Positions 15,846 to 25,693 of a stretch of DNA of 64,000 bases are shown here, piece by piece. The translations under genes and the position numbers were made by a program. Under the pieces are notes generated by a model. That model made no database searches, was not told the DNA's origin, and saw only the letters and a list, made by a program, of their open reading frames with translations. Source of the DNA: CBDFKS01 sp965248905 (GTDB lineage: Bacteria; Chloroflexota; Dehalococcoidia; Lucifugimonadales; JAGWBF01). Where the stretch lies: NCBI GenBank assembly GCA_965248905.1, contig CBDFKS010000004.1, positions 231,530 through 295,529 of the forward strand. Reading direction: 5' to 3'. Numbering within the stretch: the stretch's first letter is position 1; every line of letters starts with the position of its first letter.

Positions 15846-17060
15846 ATGAAATTATCCTTCTTTCACTTGATGCCCTATCAGTATTTGCCCGACGACTTCG
15901 AGAAACGTCACCGAAGCGTATACGTAGACCCACCAAACTATCTTTACGATCCTTCCAAAGGGCACGAGCTATACAACCGCTACCTTGACGAGATGATATA
16001 CGCGGAGCAGCTAGGGTTCGATGGCGTGTGCGTAAATGAGCACCACAGCAACGCCTACGGCCTGATGCCGTCGCCCAACCTGATGGCCGCGGCCCTGGCT
16101 CGCCAGACCTCCAAAGCTGCAATTATAGTCTTGGGCAACAGCTTAGCCCTTTACAACCCTCCTACGAGGATCGCCGAAGAGCTGGCCATGTTGGACGTGA
16201 TGTCTGGAGGGCGTGTGGTCGCGGGGTTCCCGGTAGGAAGCGGCATGGACACCGTCTTCTCTTACGGAGAGGTACCGGCGACCCTTCGAGAAAAGTATCG
16301 AGAGGCCCACGATCTGATTATAAAGTCCTGGACCGAGCGAGAGCCTTTCGCATTCAACGGGAAATACAGCCAGCTCAGATACGTGAACGTCTGGCCGCGT
16401 CCAATCCAACAACCCCATCCTCCTATCTGGATCCCTGCTGGCGGCAGCCTGGAGACCTTTGAGTGGACTATCCAACAGGACTACATGTACAGCTACCTGA
16501 GCTATGGCGGATACAGGGATGGGAAACAGGTATTGGACAGATTCTGGGAGGTTTCCGATAACTCAGGTGTGGAGTTCAATCCGCACCACGCCGGGTTCCT
16601 CCAGTTTGTGGCGGTCTCGGAAACCGATGCCCAAGTCGATGAGTATGCACCTCATATCGAATATTTCTACAACAAGCTTCAGCATATCCCCTCGTATTTC
16701 CTTAATCCGCCCGGCTATCGCACTGTCCGAAGCGTGCGCGCTTCGGGGGCAATAGGAAGCAGTAAGAGTCAACGGAGCTGGAAAGATTACATAGACAACG
16801 GCTCAGTCATAGCCGGTAGCCCGGCCACGGTACGTGAGGAGATACGGCAAGCCATCAAGGACCTCAGAGTAGGCCATCTCATGCTCATCCTCCACTTCGG
16901 AAGCATGCCCAAGGAGTTGGCAGCGAAGAACACCGAGCTGTTCGCTAAAGAGGTCATGCCGTTCGTGAAGGACATGTGGTCGGAGTACGAGGACCGCTGG
17001 TGGCCCAAAGCACTGCCGGAAGCAGACCGCGCCGTTTCATCGGTCACAGCACAGGTATAA
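15846..17060 (+). CDS. LLM class flavin-dependent oxidoreductase
   Basis: This 404-residue luciferase-like TIM-barrel protein has FFHLMPYQYLPDDFE at the N-terminus, GFDGVCVNEHHSNAYGLMPSPNL near residues 57-79, NSLALYNPPTRIAEELAMLDVMSGGRVVAGFPVG and the HLMLILHFGSMP C-terminal strand. The ligand-binding His residues in NEHH are conserved. It is longer than the 5207 paralogue and belongs to a different branch. It lies 13 bp upstream of an alpha/beta hydrolase gene with AAGGAGA between, so the two form an operon and probably act on successive steps. Confidence 0.9.
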   Translation: MKLSFFHLMPYQYLPDDFEKRHRSVYVDPPNYLYDPSKGHELYNRYLDEMIYAEQLGFDGVCVNEHHSNAYGLMPSPNLMAAALARQTSKAAIIVLGNSLALYNPPTRIAEELAMLDVMSGGRVVAGFPVGSGMDTVFSYGEVPATLREKYREAHDLIIKSWTEREPFAFNGKYSQLRYVNVWPRPIQQPHPPIWIPAGGSLETFEWTIQQDYMYSYLSYGGYRDGKQVLDRFWEVSDNSGVEFNPHHAGFLQFVAVSETDAQVDEYAPHIEYFYNKLQHIPSYFLNPPGYRTVRSVRASGAIGSSKSQRSWKDYIDNGSVIAGSPATVREEIRQAIKDLRVGHLMLILHFGSMPKELAAKNTELFAKEVMPFVKDMWSEYEDRWWPKALPEADRAVSSVTAQV

Positions 17061-17073
17061 CTAAGGAGAGACA

Positions 17074-17865
17074 ATGCCAGCAGAAGGACTGCAGATATCG
17101 ATTCAAAATGGTAAATTCAACACAAGGGTATTAAAAGCAGGGGCCGGAGAGCCCTTGCTTTATCTTCACGGTATCGTCGGACAGAAGGGGTGGGCGCCTT
17201 TCCTTGATAGTCTTTCCCAACAGTTCACGGTATACGCCCCCTTCCATCCTGGTTGCGGCGAGTCCGAGGGGCTGGAGAATGTAGACAGTGTTTTAGACCT
17301 GACTCTGTATTACTTCGAGCTTATGGATTCTCTAGGTCTCGAGCAGTGCCACGTCGTTGGTCACTCCTTTGGCGGGATGATCGCGGCTGAGATGGCTGCT
17401 ATTTGCCATCACAGGGTTAAAGGTCTGATCCTGGCTGCAGCGGCTGGACTCTGGCTTGACGACTCTCCTTCGGCGGACTTCCTGGCAATGACCACGGAAG
17501 AGATGAATGCTCACATCTGGTCTGATCTTGATTCCGCGGTGGCCAGAGAAGCCATGGCCCGGCCGGAGAGCGACGAGGCCCGTCAAGAGCTCATGATAGA
17601 CCGAATAAAGGACCTAACCGCGGCGGGCAAATTCCTGACTCCCATTCCAGATCGGGGCCTGAAGAAGCGGCTTTATCGCATCAAATCGCCGACCCTTATC
17701 TTATGGGGAGAAAAAGACAGGATGATCCCGCCTGCATACGCAAATGAGTTCTGCCGGCACATCTCCGGCGCTCGGCTGGAAGTATTGCCTGGATGGGGGC
17801 ACCTGCCTATGCTGGAGCAACCCGAAGAATTTGTTAGCCTGGCGGTGGACTTCCTGAAGTCATAG
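17074..17865 (+). CDS. Alpha/beta hydrolase
   Basis: The 263-residue alpha/beta hydrolase has the nucleophile elbow GHSFGG (Ser98), the acid in WGEKDRMIPP (Asp215) and the base in GWGHLPM (His243), with the oxyanion segment LHGIVGQKG near 31-39. The fold matches the MhpC/2-hydroxymuconate hydrolase-like branch. It is the second gene of a two-gene operon with the LLM oxidoreductase, suggesting monooxygenation followed by C-C or ester hydrolysis. No signal peptide is present. Confidence 0.9.
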   Translation: MPAEGLQISIQNGKFNTRVLKAGAGEPLLYLHGIVGQKGWAPFLDSLSQQFTVYAPFHPGCGESEGLENVDSVLDLTLYYFELMDSLGLEQCHVVGHSFGGMIAAEMAAICHHRVKGLILAAAAGLWLDDSPSADFLAMTTEEMNAHIWSDLDSAVAREAMARPESDEARQELMIDRIKDLTAAGKFLTPIPDRGLKKRLYRIKSPTLILWGEKDRMIPPAYANEFCRHISGARLEVLPGWGHLPMLEQPEEFVSLAVDFLKS

Positions 17866-18075
17866 TCCTTAACGTTGGCTTGGCTCTCAATCCGTACCAC
17901 CGTTGTGTAACAGTGACGCCATAGTCGGATCAAGAGGGTATAGGGAATATTGGAGGCCCGGCACTGGTTTCTCATTACCGGCTTATTGATAGCTCTTCTA
18001 TTCCTCTTAGCATTGATCTCCTGCCGTGTTACAGGTCTACCAGTGTAGCAAATATTAAGGTAGGGGCGAGGCATG
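17866..18075. other. Gene-free region left of IS1182
   Basis: No ORF or hairpin stands out. Near the right edge GTAGGGGCGAGG (about 18062-18072) appears to be one half of a family C palindrome whose other half lies beyond the IS. Confidence 0.4.
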
Positions 18076-19781
18076 GAGCCTGTCCCAGAATGATGGATTA
18101 TTGACGACGAGTCAGTCGATTATGCTAGGTCCGAGTCTGTTTGGCGCAGTGGAAACGATGACTCGACAGCCATCCGATCTTGCGGATGGCGCGGTTTACA
18201 CGCCGTAGTCGGTCATCTCATCATGGCCCTGCTATCGCCGGCGGCGCCCAGCTCTGGCTCCACCTAAGTCTGCCCCAGTCGCGCCATATACGCCACAAGG
18301 TGCGCAGGTTGAAGCTTGTGGCCAACAAGGTCCACTCGGCCGACACATTGACAACGCCACGGAGCAAGAACCCCCGAGCTCTTTGTTGCTCTTTGAGAAT
18401 CCCAAAAGCTGGTTCCGGCAGTTGCATACGCTGCTTGTATGCCTTTTTGGCCTCCTCGGTAGACATCCATACCCGATGAAGACGCAGGACGGCTTCGTAA
18501 GGTCCTACCTCCAGCCCACGCCCATGACGCCCGTCCTTGGTGCAAATGCCGAAGGCCGGACACACCCGGCAGATGGCTCCGGAGGCTCGATACAGCCGCA
18601 TGAGCGTCCCCCTGGTCCGCTTAACTCGGGTGAAGCGGAGTCTCTGGCCCTGTGGACAGGTGTAACTATCCGTCTGCTCGTCGTAGCAAAAGCGGTCCTT
18701 GTGGTACGGGTGCTCCAGGGCTTTGTGCTGGGACTCTGGCATGATCACCTGTTGTTCCCGTTGGGCGCACTCCTCCAGGTTGGCGCCGGAGTGATAGCCC
18801 GCGTCGGCCAGCGTTACTTGCGCCTTGTCTCCGGTCATCTCCTCCGCTTGTTCCAGCATCGGAGTCAACTGGCCATAGTCGTTGGCGTCACACACTACGT
18901 CCGCTGCGGTGATCACCAGCCCAGTGCCTTCGTCGGTGGCCATCTGCAGTGGCGAGACCATCACTTGGGCATTGTACCCAGCCACGATACCCTGTCTACC
19001 CTTCATCAGCCCAGCATCGCTGTCGGTAAGATTGATGCGTTGCTGTTCCTCTTCGCCTGCAAGCTGTTCCATTGCCTGCTGCACCTGTTCTCTCAGCGCC
19101 TCCTTTTTGGCCAGTTTCTTTGGAAGCCGCGTAGGGACAGCGCCTTCTCCTGCCTCGTTCTGCGCTTCAAGGTCTCTAATTGCCGTCTCCACCCGCTCCA
19201 GCAGTCGCTGCAGCCCTTCAGCATCCTGGGTCCTGTCCTTCGCTGCGTTGGCAACTATCTTTGTCCCATCCACCGCCTGCACCGCCAAATCCACCAAGCC
19301 CATGGCCACCGCCATGCGCACCGTCCGCTTAAAGAGCTTCCTCATTGCTCCACGATGGTCTCTGTAGAACCGCCACAAGGTATTGTGGTCCGGATGCTGC
19401 CAACCTGTCAGCCAAAGGTACGGTATCTGGTCTCGGCAGGCCGCCTCCAGCTTGCGACAGGAACGCACCCCAGTCATGAACCCATACAGCCACACGCTCA
19501 ACAGCCCACGAGGGTGGTACGCCGGCGCTCCCAATGCCTCTCCATCTACCTCAACACCCAACTCAGACCATCCCCAACGGTCCAAAGCATCCACAAACTC
19601 TGCCACAAACCTCGCTGGATGGTCTTGCGGCACAACTTCGTCCAGAGTCGGCGGAAACAACCATGTCTGCTCTCGATTCAGCGGCCGAAGCGGCATTGGA
19701 CTCTCCTTTGCTCAATTCTTGCAGACAATTCTAACCTTTTCTTCCTTATAAGAGAATGCATACACCTTTTGAGACAGGCTC
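18076..19781 (-). mobile_element. IS1182-family insertion sequence
   Basis: The imperfect terminal inverted repeats are GAGCCTGTCCCAGAA at 18076-18090 and TTTTGAGACAGGCTC at 19767-19781 (13 of 15 match). They enclose one intact transposase. No clear target duplication is visible. The flanks carry complementary halves GTAGGGGC and GCCCCTAC, so the element seems inserted in a palindromic repeat. Confidence 0.85.
18221..19696 (-). CDS. IS1182-family transposase
   Basis: The 491-residue transposase starts with the family N-terminal domain (LFPPTLDEVVPQDHPARFVAEFVDALD). It carries the first catalytic Asp in AVDGTKIVANA (Asp143), a later DAGYHSGANL motif, and the Cys-rich zinc-like segment with CPQGQRL...CRVCPAFGICT found in IS1182 enzymes. 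The frame is complete, so the element could be active. Confidence 0.92.
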   Translation of the reverse strand: MPLRPLNREQTWLFPPTLDEVVPQDHPARFVAEFVDALDRWGWSELGVEVDGEALGAPAYHPRGLLSVWLYGFMTGVRSCRKLEAACRDQIPYLWLTGWQHPDHNTLWRFYRDHRGAMRKLFKRTVRMAVAMGLVDLAVQAVDGTKIVANAAKDRTQDAEGLQRLLERVETAIRDLEAQNEAGEGAVPTRLPKKLAKKEALREQVQQAMEQLAGEEEQQRINLTDSDAGLMKGRQGIVAGYNAQVMVSPLQMATDEGTGLVITAADVVCDANDYGQLTPMLEQAEEMTGDKAQVTLADAGYHSGANLEECAQREQQVIMPESQHKALEHPYHKDRFCYDEQTDSYTCPQGQRLRFTRVKRTRGTLMRLYRASGAICRVCPAFGICTKDGRHGRGLEVGPYEAVLRLHRVWMSTEEAKKAYKQRMQLPEPAFGILKEQQRARGFLLRGVVNVSAEWTLLATSFNLRTLWRIWRDWGRLRWSQSWAPPAIAGP

Positions 19782-19876
19782 ACTTAGGTCTGCCCCTACA
19801 CATATTTTAGAAGATGTGGTGACCCACACAGAAGACTTGTAAATCCCGTTACTCAGGCCTCGCAAACCAAGAGGTA

Positions 19877-20356
19877 TCAGACCCGGTCGCCCACTATCTC
19901 CATGAATTTCTTCTCTATCGCATCCTGCTCTAGAGTAACCTTCAGATAGCCATCCTCGTCGGCCCCGAAGGATGAGTCCTGGTGGAACTCCTTGACCAGA
20001 TCGGCAATTAGCTCCTGCCACTGAGGCCCGGCTGCCTTCTCTGCCGCATCGCGGATGGCCGGATAAATCGGATTCTTGAGTAGGCGCTCGATCTCGGTGT
20101 CCAGCATATCTTTTTCGACAGCCATACGCTGCATATCTCCAACCACTTCCAGATGTCGTCCCAGATAGCAGCCACCGAAGTACATGACATCGTATTCCTG
20201 GCCGTCGACAGTGTCTTTGCCTTGCATCTTGGGTATAAGTTCGTGCTGGTCTAGATATGCCTTTACGGCCTCGTCTTCCGAGTCCGGCCGGTCAGGGTTG
20301 AATGCCAGAAACACCGAGTACATGAATAACTCCTTTGGCTCAACCCTGATACGCAT
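19877..20356 (-). CDS. Hypothetical protein
   Basis: A 159-residue soluble acidic protein is preceded by AGGAGGT six bases before the ATG. No family is recognised. The N-terminal strand (MYSVFLAFNPDRPDSEDEAVKAY) and the tyrosine/glycine-rich centre (EYDVMYFGGCYLGRHLEVV) suggest a small alpha/beta fold; the C-terminal half is helical and charged. It lies next to the IS1182 right end and is transcribed alone. A shorter start (MYSVFLAF) at codon 12 is possible. Confidence 0.65.
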   Translation of the reverse strand: MRIRVEPKELFMYSVFLAFNPDRPDSEDEAVKAYLDQHELIPKMQGKDTVDGQEYDVMYFGGCYLGRHLEVVGDMQRMAVEKDMLDTEIERLLKNPIYPAIRDAAEKAAGPQWQELIADLVKEFHQDSSFGADEDGYLKVTLEQDAIEKKFMEIVGDRV

Positions 20357-20447
20357 CGTGTACCTCCTGACCTGCCGTGTAATTTTCAGTAAATTTTATC
20401 ATACCCAAGATCGTGGACATGGTGTCCGGACGACCGCTAGTAAAATG

Positions 20448-20477
20448 AGTAGGGCCCCTTGGTAAAGGGGCCCTACT
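20448..20477 (-). terminator. Rho-independent terminator
   Basis: A 13-bp perfect stem AGTAGGGCCCCTT/AAGGGGCCCTACT with a 4-nt loop lies just downstream of the secreted-protein gene (ends 20509). On the minus strand it is followed by CATTTTA. Confidence 0.7.
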
Positions 20478-20508
20478 TTGGGTCCAAATCTACTGACCAA
20501 GTTCAGGG

Positions 20509-22417
20509 CTAGTGGGGCGGGAAGAAGGCCCAGAACTTGTTCAACCCGGGCATCAACACGTCATGCTGCCTGATTATCGTCTTGATCCTCACTCCGGCAG
20601 GATTAAACCGGTGAATTATGACCTTGATGTGCTCTGCCGGTACCCACTTGATGTACCACACCACCTTGTGACCTATTATGGGGCTCTGTCGTACATCCCA
20701 GGGCTCCTGGTAGATGGGAATTATCTTATGGTACAGCACCGCCTTCAATCCAAAGGTCTCTTTCGTGATTATGCAGGCCTCACTGTGCTGCCCGCTCCCA
20801 TCAGTGGCGCTGGTGTGGGAGCCCGAACCTATATTACACACCTCGGTCCGCTCTACCGGCATGTGGCCGGGGCCGGACGGCATTGGCAGGAAGGGTGACT
20901 CAATCTCCGCCTGCCTCTCGTCCAGGTGGGGAGGAAGTGTAAGCGTGGGGTCCACGTTCTCCACCTGCATCTTCAATCCAAGGGCCACGCTCCAAGCAGC
21001 TTCCAACAGCGCACTGGCCCGGTTCGCAGCAGCTCTCACTTCGTCATCACGGGCCTGGTCCATTTTTGTGTCGGTGAGTGCCTGAATGCTGTCTTTCAGA
21101 TCCTCCGCAACTGCGTTCCAGAACTTCATGGTCTCGTCCATGACCTCTGGGTCGCCAAGCGTAGGCAACACTAATGGCGCTGCCAGGTTCAGGTGCACTA
21201 TCTCGGCTATGACCTGATCTGCCAGCATGGGCGGAACGTTCGGGTCGCCCAGTAGGTCAAGCTGCTGGTCAAGGGTCGGCATCCTCGGGATTCTGGTCGT
21301 TGGCAGTGTGCAATCGGGATCATCGCCATCGACGAGTCCGTCCCCGTCGTTATCGATCCCGTCATTACAGATCTCGGCGCTGACTGTGGCCTGGGCGGTG
21401 ATACCGACTACCGCGAGGAAGATGATGTCGTCGTTGGACGGATTCGTCGTGTTGACCACCATCTGGTTGTCGTTTTGGTTAAGGAACGGCTCGAGATTGT
21501 ACAGCTCGTCGTCGAATCCGCTGTTGCTCGAGTTCGGGTCAACAGGGTTGTTGTTGCTGTCGCCAACCCCTCCCACAGTAATAAGACCGCCATTTTGACC
21601 AAACCCATCATCGTAATTTCCCGCGCAACTGGTCATCCTGGCGCCGTTTACGTCCACAGTGGAAAACTGGCCTCCACCGCATGCATGTCCATCAATACCC
21701 TGAGAGCCGAATCCGATGCCCAGGGACATGGTAGCGGCGAACCCAGGAACTGTCTTGTCCAAGGGGAGACAAGAAGTTGAACGCAAAGTTGTCTCCGGCG
21801 GACTGTTGAGCCCCATCCATCACAGCAATTGTGGATTCGGGAAGGCCGGGGTTTGAGAAGACAACCACCAGACCTACACCGTCGAGGCCAAATGGATCGC
21901 TATTAACGGCAAAGTCGGTGATTCCACCGCCACCCCCAACCTTAGCTGCCACCTGCGCAGTGACGTCTGCTCTAGCCGCGCTGAGGCCACCGACGGCATT
22001 ATCCCCGATTTTGGTGAGCACCGAGACGGTGCCATCGAAATCGATTGTCCTCTGTTCCAGCGTCGGATCTGTCCCGCTAAAGTAGCTCCCGTACAGGAAC
22101 GCCTGTTCCACCGTTGATCCCCCCGGCACATCGGCCTGTATCAGATCTCCGGTTCCATCCTGGCCGAGGCCATCTGCAGAGAAGCCTCCCCTTCCAGTGA
22201 AGGTCGACGTTACGGTCAAGTTGTTAGTGCTAGGGCCCGACGGACCGGGACCGCCTGAGGCGCTAACCGTGCCGGGAGTATCTCCGCTGCCATCCTGGGC
22301 GCTGGCCTGGCCGAAGGCGCCGGTGGCAAGCAACTATATGACGACCACCAAACCAAGTAATACAGCCGCCACACCAAGAAAAGCACTTCGATTTGTGGCA
22401 ATGGTCCTAACCATCAT
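20509..22417 (-). pseudogene. Secreted protein with DNDGDG motif, amber in signal peptide plus frameshift
   Basis: The gene starts at ATG 22417 behind AGGAGGG and encodes a signal peptide (FLGVAAVLLGLVVVI-stop-LLATGAFGQASAQ). TAG at 22334-22336 interrupts the hydrophobic core. A second lesion near 21765 is one extra C in a C-run; deleting it joins NFLSPL to DKTVPGFAATMSLGIGFG. The mature part has a Gly/Asn-rich beta domain (TSTFTGRGG...SYFSGTDP), an EICNDGIDNDGDGLVDGDDPDC metal-binding-like motif and a helical C-terminal half. Two independent lesions suggest decay, though sequencing error cannot be excluded. The function is unknown; the protein was probably exported. Confidence 0.75.
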
Positions 22418-22649
22418 GGTTTTCCCTCCTATATTTTGGAACTCCCTGAACATGAGCCTGGTAGAGCACCAGAACCCTTTCTCGTATATCCCTGCCAGTT
22501 AGATAAGCGCTGCAAGCCAACCGAAAGTATTTTAGTCGCAGGGATTGATTCGACTTGTCATTCTACCATGCGTTTCCGGCATAAAGTCAAGGACAAATCA
22601 AAAATCGATGCTCGGACGATCAGAGTAAATGGCTGTGGCGATAATGGAG

Positions 22650-23699
22650 CTATGACCCCCACTCTCCGTTGAGTACACGGTCTATATTAGACGGATCGGG
22701 TTTCAAGTGGCCGGCATCCACCTCGTGCATTGCGCCAACGACCGAGGCGCTCATGGGAGTGGGTACTCCCACCTCACGGCCCTTTCGCGCAACGTAGCCA
22801 TTCATGTTGTCGATCTCTGAGAGGCGTCCCTTCTTCACGTCCTGGGCCATTGATGCGTGCCAGTCAGCCCGCCCTTGTTTGGGAAGCATGCTGGCCTCGA
22901 TCTCCTCGAACACGTCTCCCTGTTCTGCCTTTACCCACATCTCGGCATCGAAGCCCGCTACAGGCTCTACTTCGTAGTTGAGGGCCATGCCCACCAGCAC
23001 CGTCTCTCGAGCCAGGTGTATGCGCAGGGCGCGGGCCTTGGGGTTTTCCGCCATGCCCTCAGCGCCCAGGCCCGAAATACCGCCGATGGGGTTGCCCATG
23101 GAGTTCTGGGCCAGCTTGGTCCATCTTTCACCCCAGATATTGGTGGTGGTCCTCGCGCCATCTATACAGTTTAGCAAGCCGGCTATACGCTCCACCCGTG
23201 GAGTGATCCTGCCATTGGTCTCACCCACACGGAACACGTCGTGGCCATGATCCCTTCCCACGGGGCCTCCCCTATTGACATGTGCAGGCTCCCACAGGGC
23301 CACCTCTATGTGGGACATGATACAGGGCACCTCTCGCTGGTAGCCCACGATGGAAGCGATGGTCTCGTCGTTCATGCAGTTCTGAGACGAGACTATGAAT
23401 CCCTCGGGTTTCAAGAAGGGCTTGATGAAGTGGGTGGCCCACACGGTGTCATAGGACTTTACGGCAAGGAAGGCGAAGTCGAAGGGCTCCCGGATACTCT
23501 GGACTTCAGTCAGGTGCATTGCCTTGACCGGAACCGTGAAGTCGCCCTGGCTGCCACTGGCCCGGAGCCCAACAGTCTTCATCTTTTCAACGTGCTCGGG
23601 CCACATGTCTATCAGGGTGATATCTTCGCCCTCTCTGGTCAGGAAGGCGCCGATGTAGCTTCCTGCGGCACCGGTCCCCATGATGGCTATCCTGGTCAT
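22650..23699 (-). CDS. 2-dehydropantoate 2-reductase family protein (ketopantoate-reductase-like)
   Basis: The 349-residue NAD(P)-dependent reductase has the N-terminal Rossmann motif GTGAAGSYIG (8-17), the ApbA/PanE segment FLAVKSYDT with Lys near residue 80, and the C-terminal helical domain with a conserved ERWTKLAQNSMGNP motif. Known reaction of the family: ketopantoate to pantoate. No other pantothenate genes are nearby, and many family members act on other 2-oxo acids, so a catabolic role is equally likely. It is followed, after a family B repeat, by the sdh operon on the same strand. Confidence 0.85.
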   Translation of the reverse strand: MTRIAIMGTGAAGSYIGAFLTREGEDITLIDMWPEHVEKMKTVGLRASGSQGDFTVPVKAMHLTEVQSIREPFDFAFLAVKSYDTVWATHFIKPFLKPEGFIVSSQNCMNDETIASIVGYQREVPCIMSHIEVALWEPAHVNRGGPVGRDHGHDVFRVGETNGRITPRVERIAGLLNCIDGARTTTNIWGERWTKLAQNSMGNPIGGISGLGAEGMAENPKARALRIHLARETVLVGMALNYEVEPVAGFDAEMWVKAEQGDVFEEIEASMLPKQGRADWHASMAQDVKKGRLSEIDNMNGYVARKGREVGVPTPMSASVVGAMHEVDAGHLKPDPSNIDRVLNGEWGS

Positions 23700-23770
23700 A
23701 TTGTCACCTCGTCATTTGGCGCGAACAGTGCGGCCCTTCTTCGCTAAGAAAGGCTAAAGGAAGGAGGGGG

Positions 23771-23812
23771 GTTCACCCTCACCCAACCCTCTCCCATCAA
23801 GGGAGAGGGGAT
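23771..23812. repeat. Palindromic repeat family B copy
   Basis: CCCTCTCCC-ATCAA-GGGAGAGGG preceded by TTCACCCTCACCCAA, between sdhE and the ketopantoate-reductase-like gene. Confidence 0.6.
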
Positions 23813-23832
23813 TTCTTTGAATCGATGGCCGC

Positions 23833-24714
23833 CTAGGTGCGGATGGCCTCCACTATTTTCACCACTTCCTTGGTGGAGACTATGTGCTTTTGTAGTCCCA
23901 TTTCCTTGGGAGAGAAGCCAAGAGCAAGGCCAACCAGCTGGGGCAGATGCAACACAGGCATGTCGATCTGCTCCTGCTTGTGCTTTTCGGCGTCTGCTTG
24001 CTTGCCGTCCAGCTCCAGGTGGCACAGGGGGCAAGGTGTAACCATGCAGTCGGCGCCATTCTGTCGCGCCTCCAAAGTGTGGGTGCCACACATCTCAAGA
24101 GAGCTTTCTACATTAGCGGTGAGGATCGGGAAGCCACAGCATTTGCCCCGGCCGGAGATCTTAGTCACTTCTCCGCCCAGGGTCTCTATCGTACTTTCCA
24201 AAACGCTTTTCCGGCTTTCGAAACCTTTGGGCACCATCAGCTCGGGAGGGCGGCGCAGGTAACAGCCATAGAATGGCGCCACCTTGAGCCCGGCCAGGGG
24301 ACGTACCACCAGCTCCTTGAGCTTGTCCAGGCCGTACTCTTCTTCCAGCACCCACAGAAAATGCTTGACCTCCACGGTGCCCTTGTACTCAAGTCCCTCC
24401 GCCGCCAGGTAATCTTTGTTGATCCTGTCTCTGTAGTCGGGATCGGACTTGAGCCGGTGGTTGGCCTGAGTGAAGACACCCTGGCAGGTGCTACAGATGG
24501 TCATCATCATCATGCCCATCTGTTCGACCTTGGCCAAGGTGCGGGCGTTGATGGGATCGGAGACCTCTTGGCTGAGCACGCCGGCGCCGCTGCAGCTCAC
24601 GTCTTCCAGCTCAGCCAACTCGATATTCAGTCTGGCTGCCACCTTCACCGTCGCTGGGTATAGCTCGGGACAGCCCCCCTTTGACACGCAGCCAGGGTAG
24701 AATGCGTAGGCCAT
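23833..24714 (-). CDS. SdhE-type / HdrB-like heterodisulfide-reductase subunit B family protein
   Basis: The 293-residue protein has two Cys-rich CCG domains: C9 in YPGC with later CSGAG and CSTCQG, then FYGCYLRRP, GKCCGFPI and CPLCH. These ligate noncubane [4Fe-4S] clusters in HdrB, and in SdhE of type-E succinate:quinone reductases they replace the cytochrome b membrane anchor. The start is ATG 24714, overlapping the SdhB stop as TAATG; a longer upstream start is less likely. It is the third gene of sdhA-sdhB-sdhE. It probably passes electrons from SdhB to quinone at the membrane. Confidence 0.88.
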   Translation of the reverse strand: MAYAFYPGCVSKGGCPELYPATVKVAARLNIELAELEDVSCSGAGVLSQEVSDPINARTLAKVEQMGMMMMTICSTCQGVFTQANHRLKSDPDYRDRINKDYLAAEGLEYKGTVEVKHFLWVLEEEYGLDKLKELVVRPLAGLKVAPFYGCYLRRPPELMVPKGFESRKSVLESTIETLGGEVTKISGRGKCCGFPILTANVESSLEMCGTHTLEARQNGADCMVTPCPLCHLELDGKQADAEKHKQEQIDMPVLHLPQLVGLALGFSPKEMGLQKHIVSTKEVVKIVEAIRT

Positions 24715-25679
24715 TACTTCTTCTCCTCCCACTTTTCAAATATGCGTTTGACCCGATCGGCCCCCTTCCGCTTCTTGTGGAAGAAGTAGGGCTTGGGCAG
24801 TTTGCCTCGGATGAGGGCCTTGATGCCCAGGGGTAGCTGTTTCAGCTGGCCGGGAATATTGGTTATCCCTTCAGTTTCGATGGCTAACCGGGCTTCGTCC
24901 AACCAGCCGTGGGCCTTCACCGAGGCAGCGAAGCTTCTGTAATGGTTCCTCACAGTGGGCACTGATGGGCTCCCAAGATTCTTTTTGATAGCCATGTCCC
25001 GGAGGGCAAATATGCGCTCGGTGGGATCAATACCTTTGGGACAATGTTCACTGGCCTCGAAGCAATGGCAACAGTCCCAGAGCCCGTGAACGTCGCCAAG
25101 GTTTCGCAACCGTTCATCGGTCCTACTGTCTCTAGGATCACTCACCACCCGATAGCCCTTTGTCAGGGCTGCTGGGCCCATGAACTTCTTGTCCACCACC
25201 ATGGTGGTGCACCCTTCATCGCACAGCCAGCACATTGTGCAGCTCATCACCTTTCGCAGGTCCTGGATGACCTCGTTGGGCACAATGTGCTCACCTTCAG
25301 GCTGAGGTTCGGTGGGCTCGATCCATGGCTCTACCGCTTTGTACTTTTTGTAGACCATGTCCTCCATGTCGAACATCATGTCCTTCAAAACCTTTATAAG
25401 GCGGATCGGGTCGACGGAGATTTCATCGTCTTTCGCGACGTCGGAAACAGCGGTACAGCAGGCAATGCGATTCTTCTTGTTAATACGCATTGTGCAGTCG
25501 CCACAGAAGCCGGTCCGGCAGCTGCCGCGAAAGGCCAGAGTGCTGTCCTGCTCTTCCCTTATGCGCATCATGGCGTCGAGGACGGTGGCGTTCTCCTCGA
25601 CGTCCAAGGAATAAGACTGCGACTGACCCTTGCCATCTGTGGCCGGATCGTAACGATGAACCTTGAAAGTAATCTCCAT
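24714..25679 (-). CDS. sdhB: Succinate dehydrogenase/fumarate reductase iron-sulfur subunit
   Basis: The 321-residue subunit has the N-terminal [2Fe-2S] ferredoxin domain (SCRTGFCGDCTMRI, then CC in place of the usual single Cys). The C-terminal [4Fe-4S] and [3Fe-4S] domain has CTMCWLCDEGC and CCHCFEASEHCPKG. The start is ATG 25679 behind AAAGGAG; the GTG at 25706 would overlap SdhA. It links SdhA flavin electrons to SdhE. The protein is longer than typical SdhB (about 240) because of a C-terminal helical extension ending in basic residues. Confidence 0.92.
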   Translation of the reverse strand: MEITFKVHRYDPATDGKGQSQSYSLDVEENATVLDAMMRIREEQDSTLAFRGSCRTGFCGDCTMRINKKNRIACCTAVSDVAKDDEISVDPIRLIKVLKDMMFDMEDMVYKKYKAVEPWIEPTEPQPEGEHIVPNEVIQDLRKVMSCTMCWLCDEGCTTMVVDKKFMGPAALTKGYRVVSDPRDSRTDERLRNLGDVHGLWDCCHCFEASEHCPKGIDPTERIFALRDMAIKKNLGSPSVPTVRNHYRSFAASVKAHGWLDEARLAIETEGITNIPGQLKQLPLGIKALIRGKLPKPYFFHKKRKGADRVKRIFEKWEEKK

Positions 25680-25693
25680 CAGTCGACTCTCCT

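Noticed and set aside
18383..19810. A long plus-strand open frame opposite the IS1182 transposase
   Set aside because: It is antisense to a transposase with clear family motifs, and its product has no recognisable domains.
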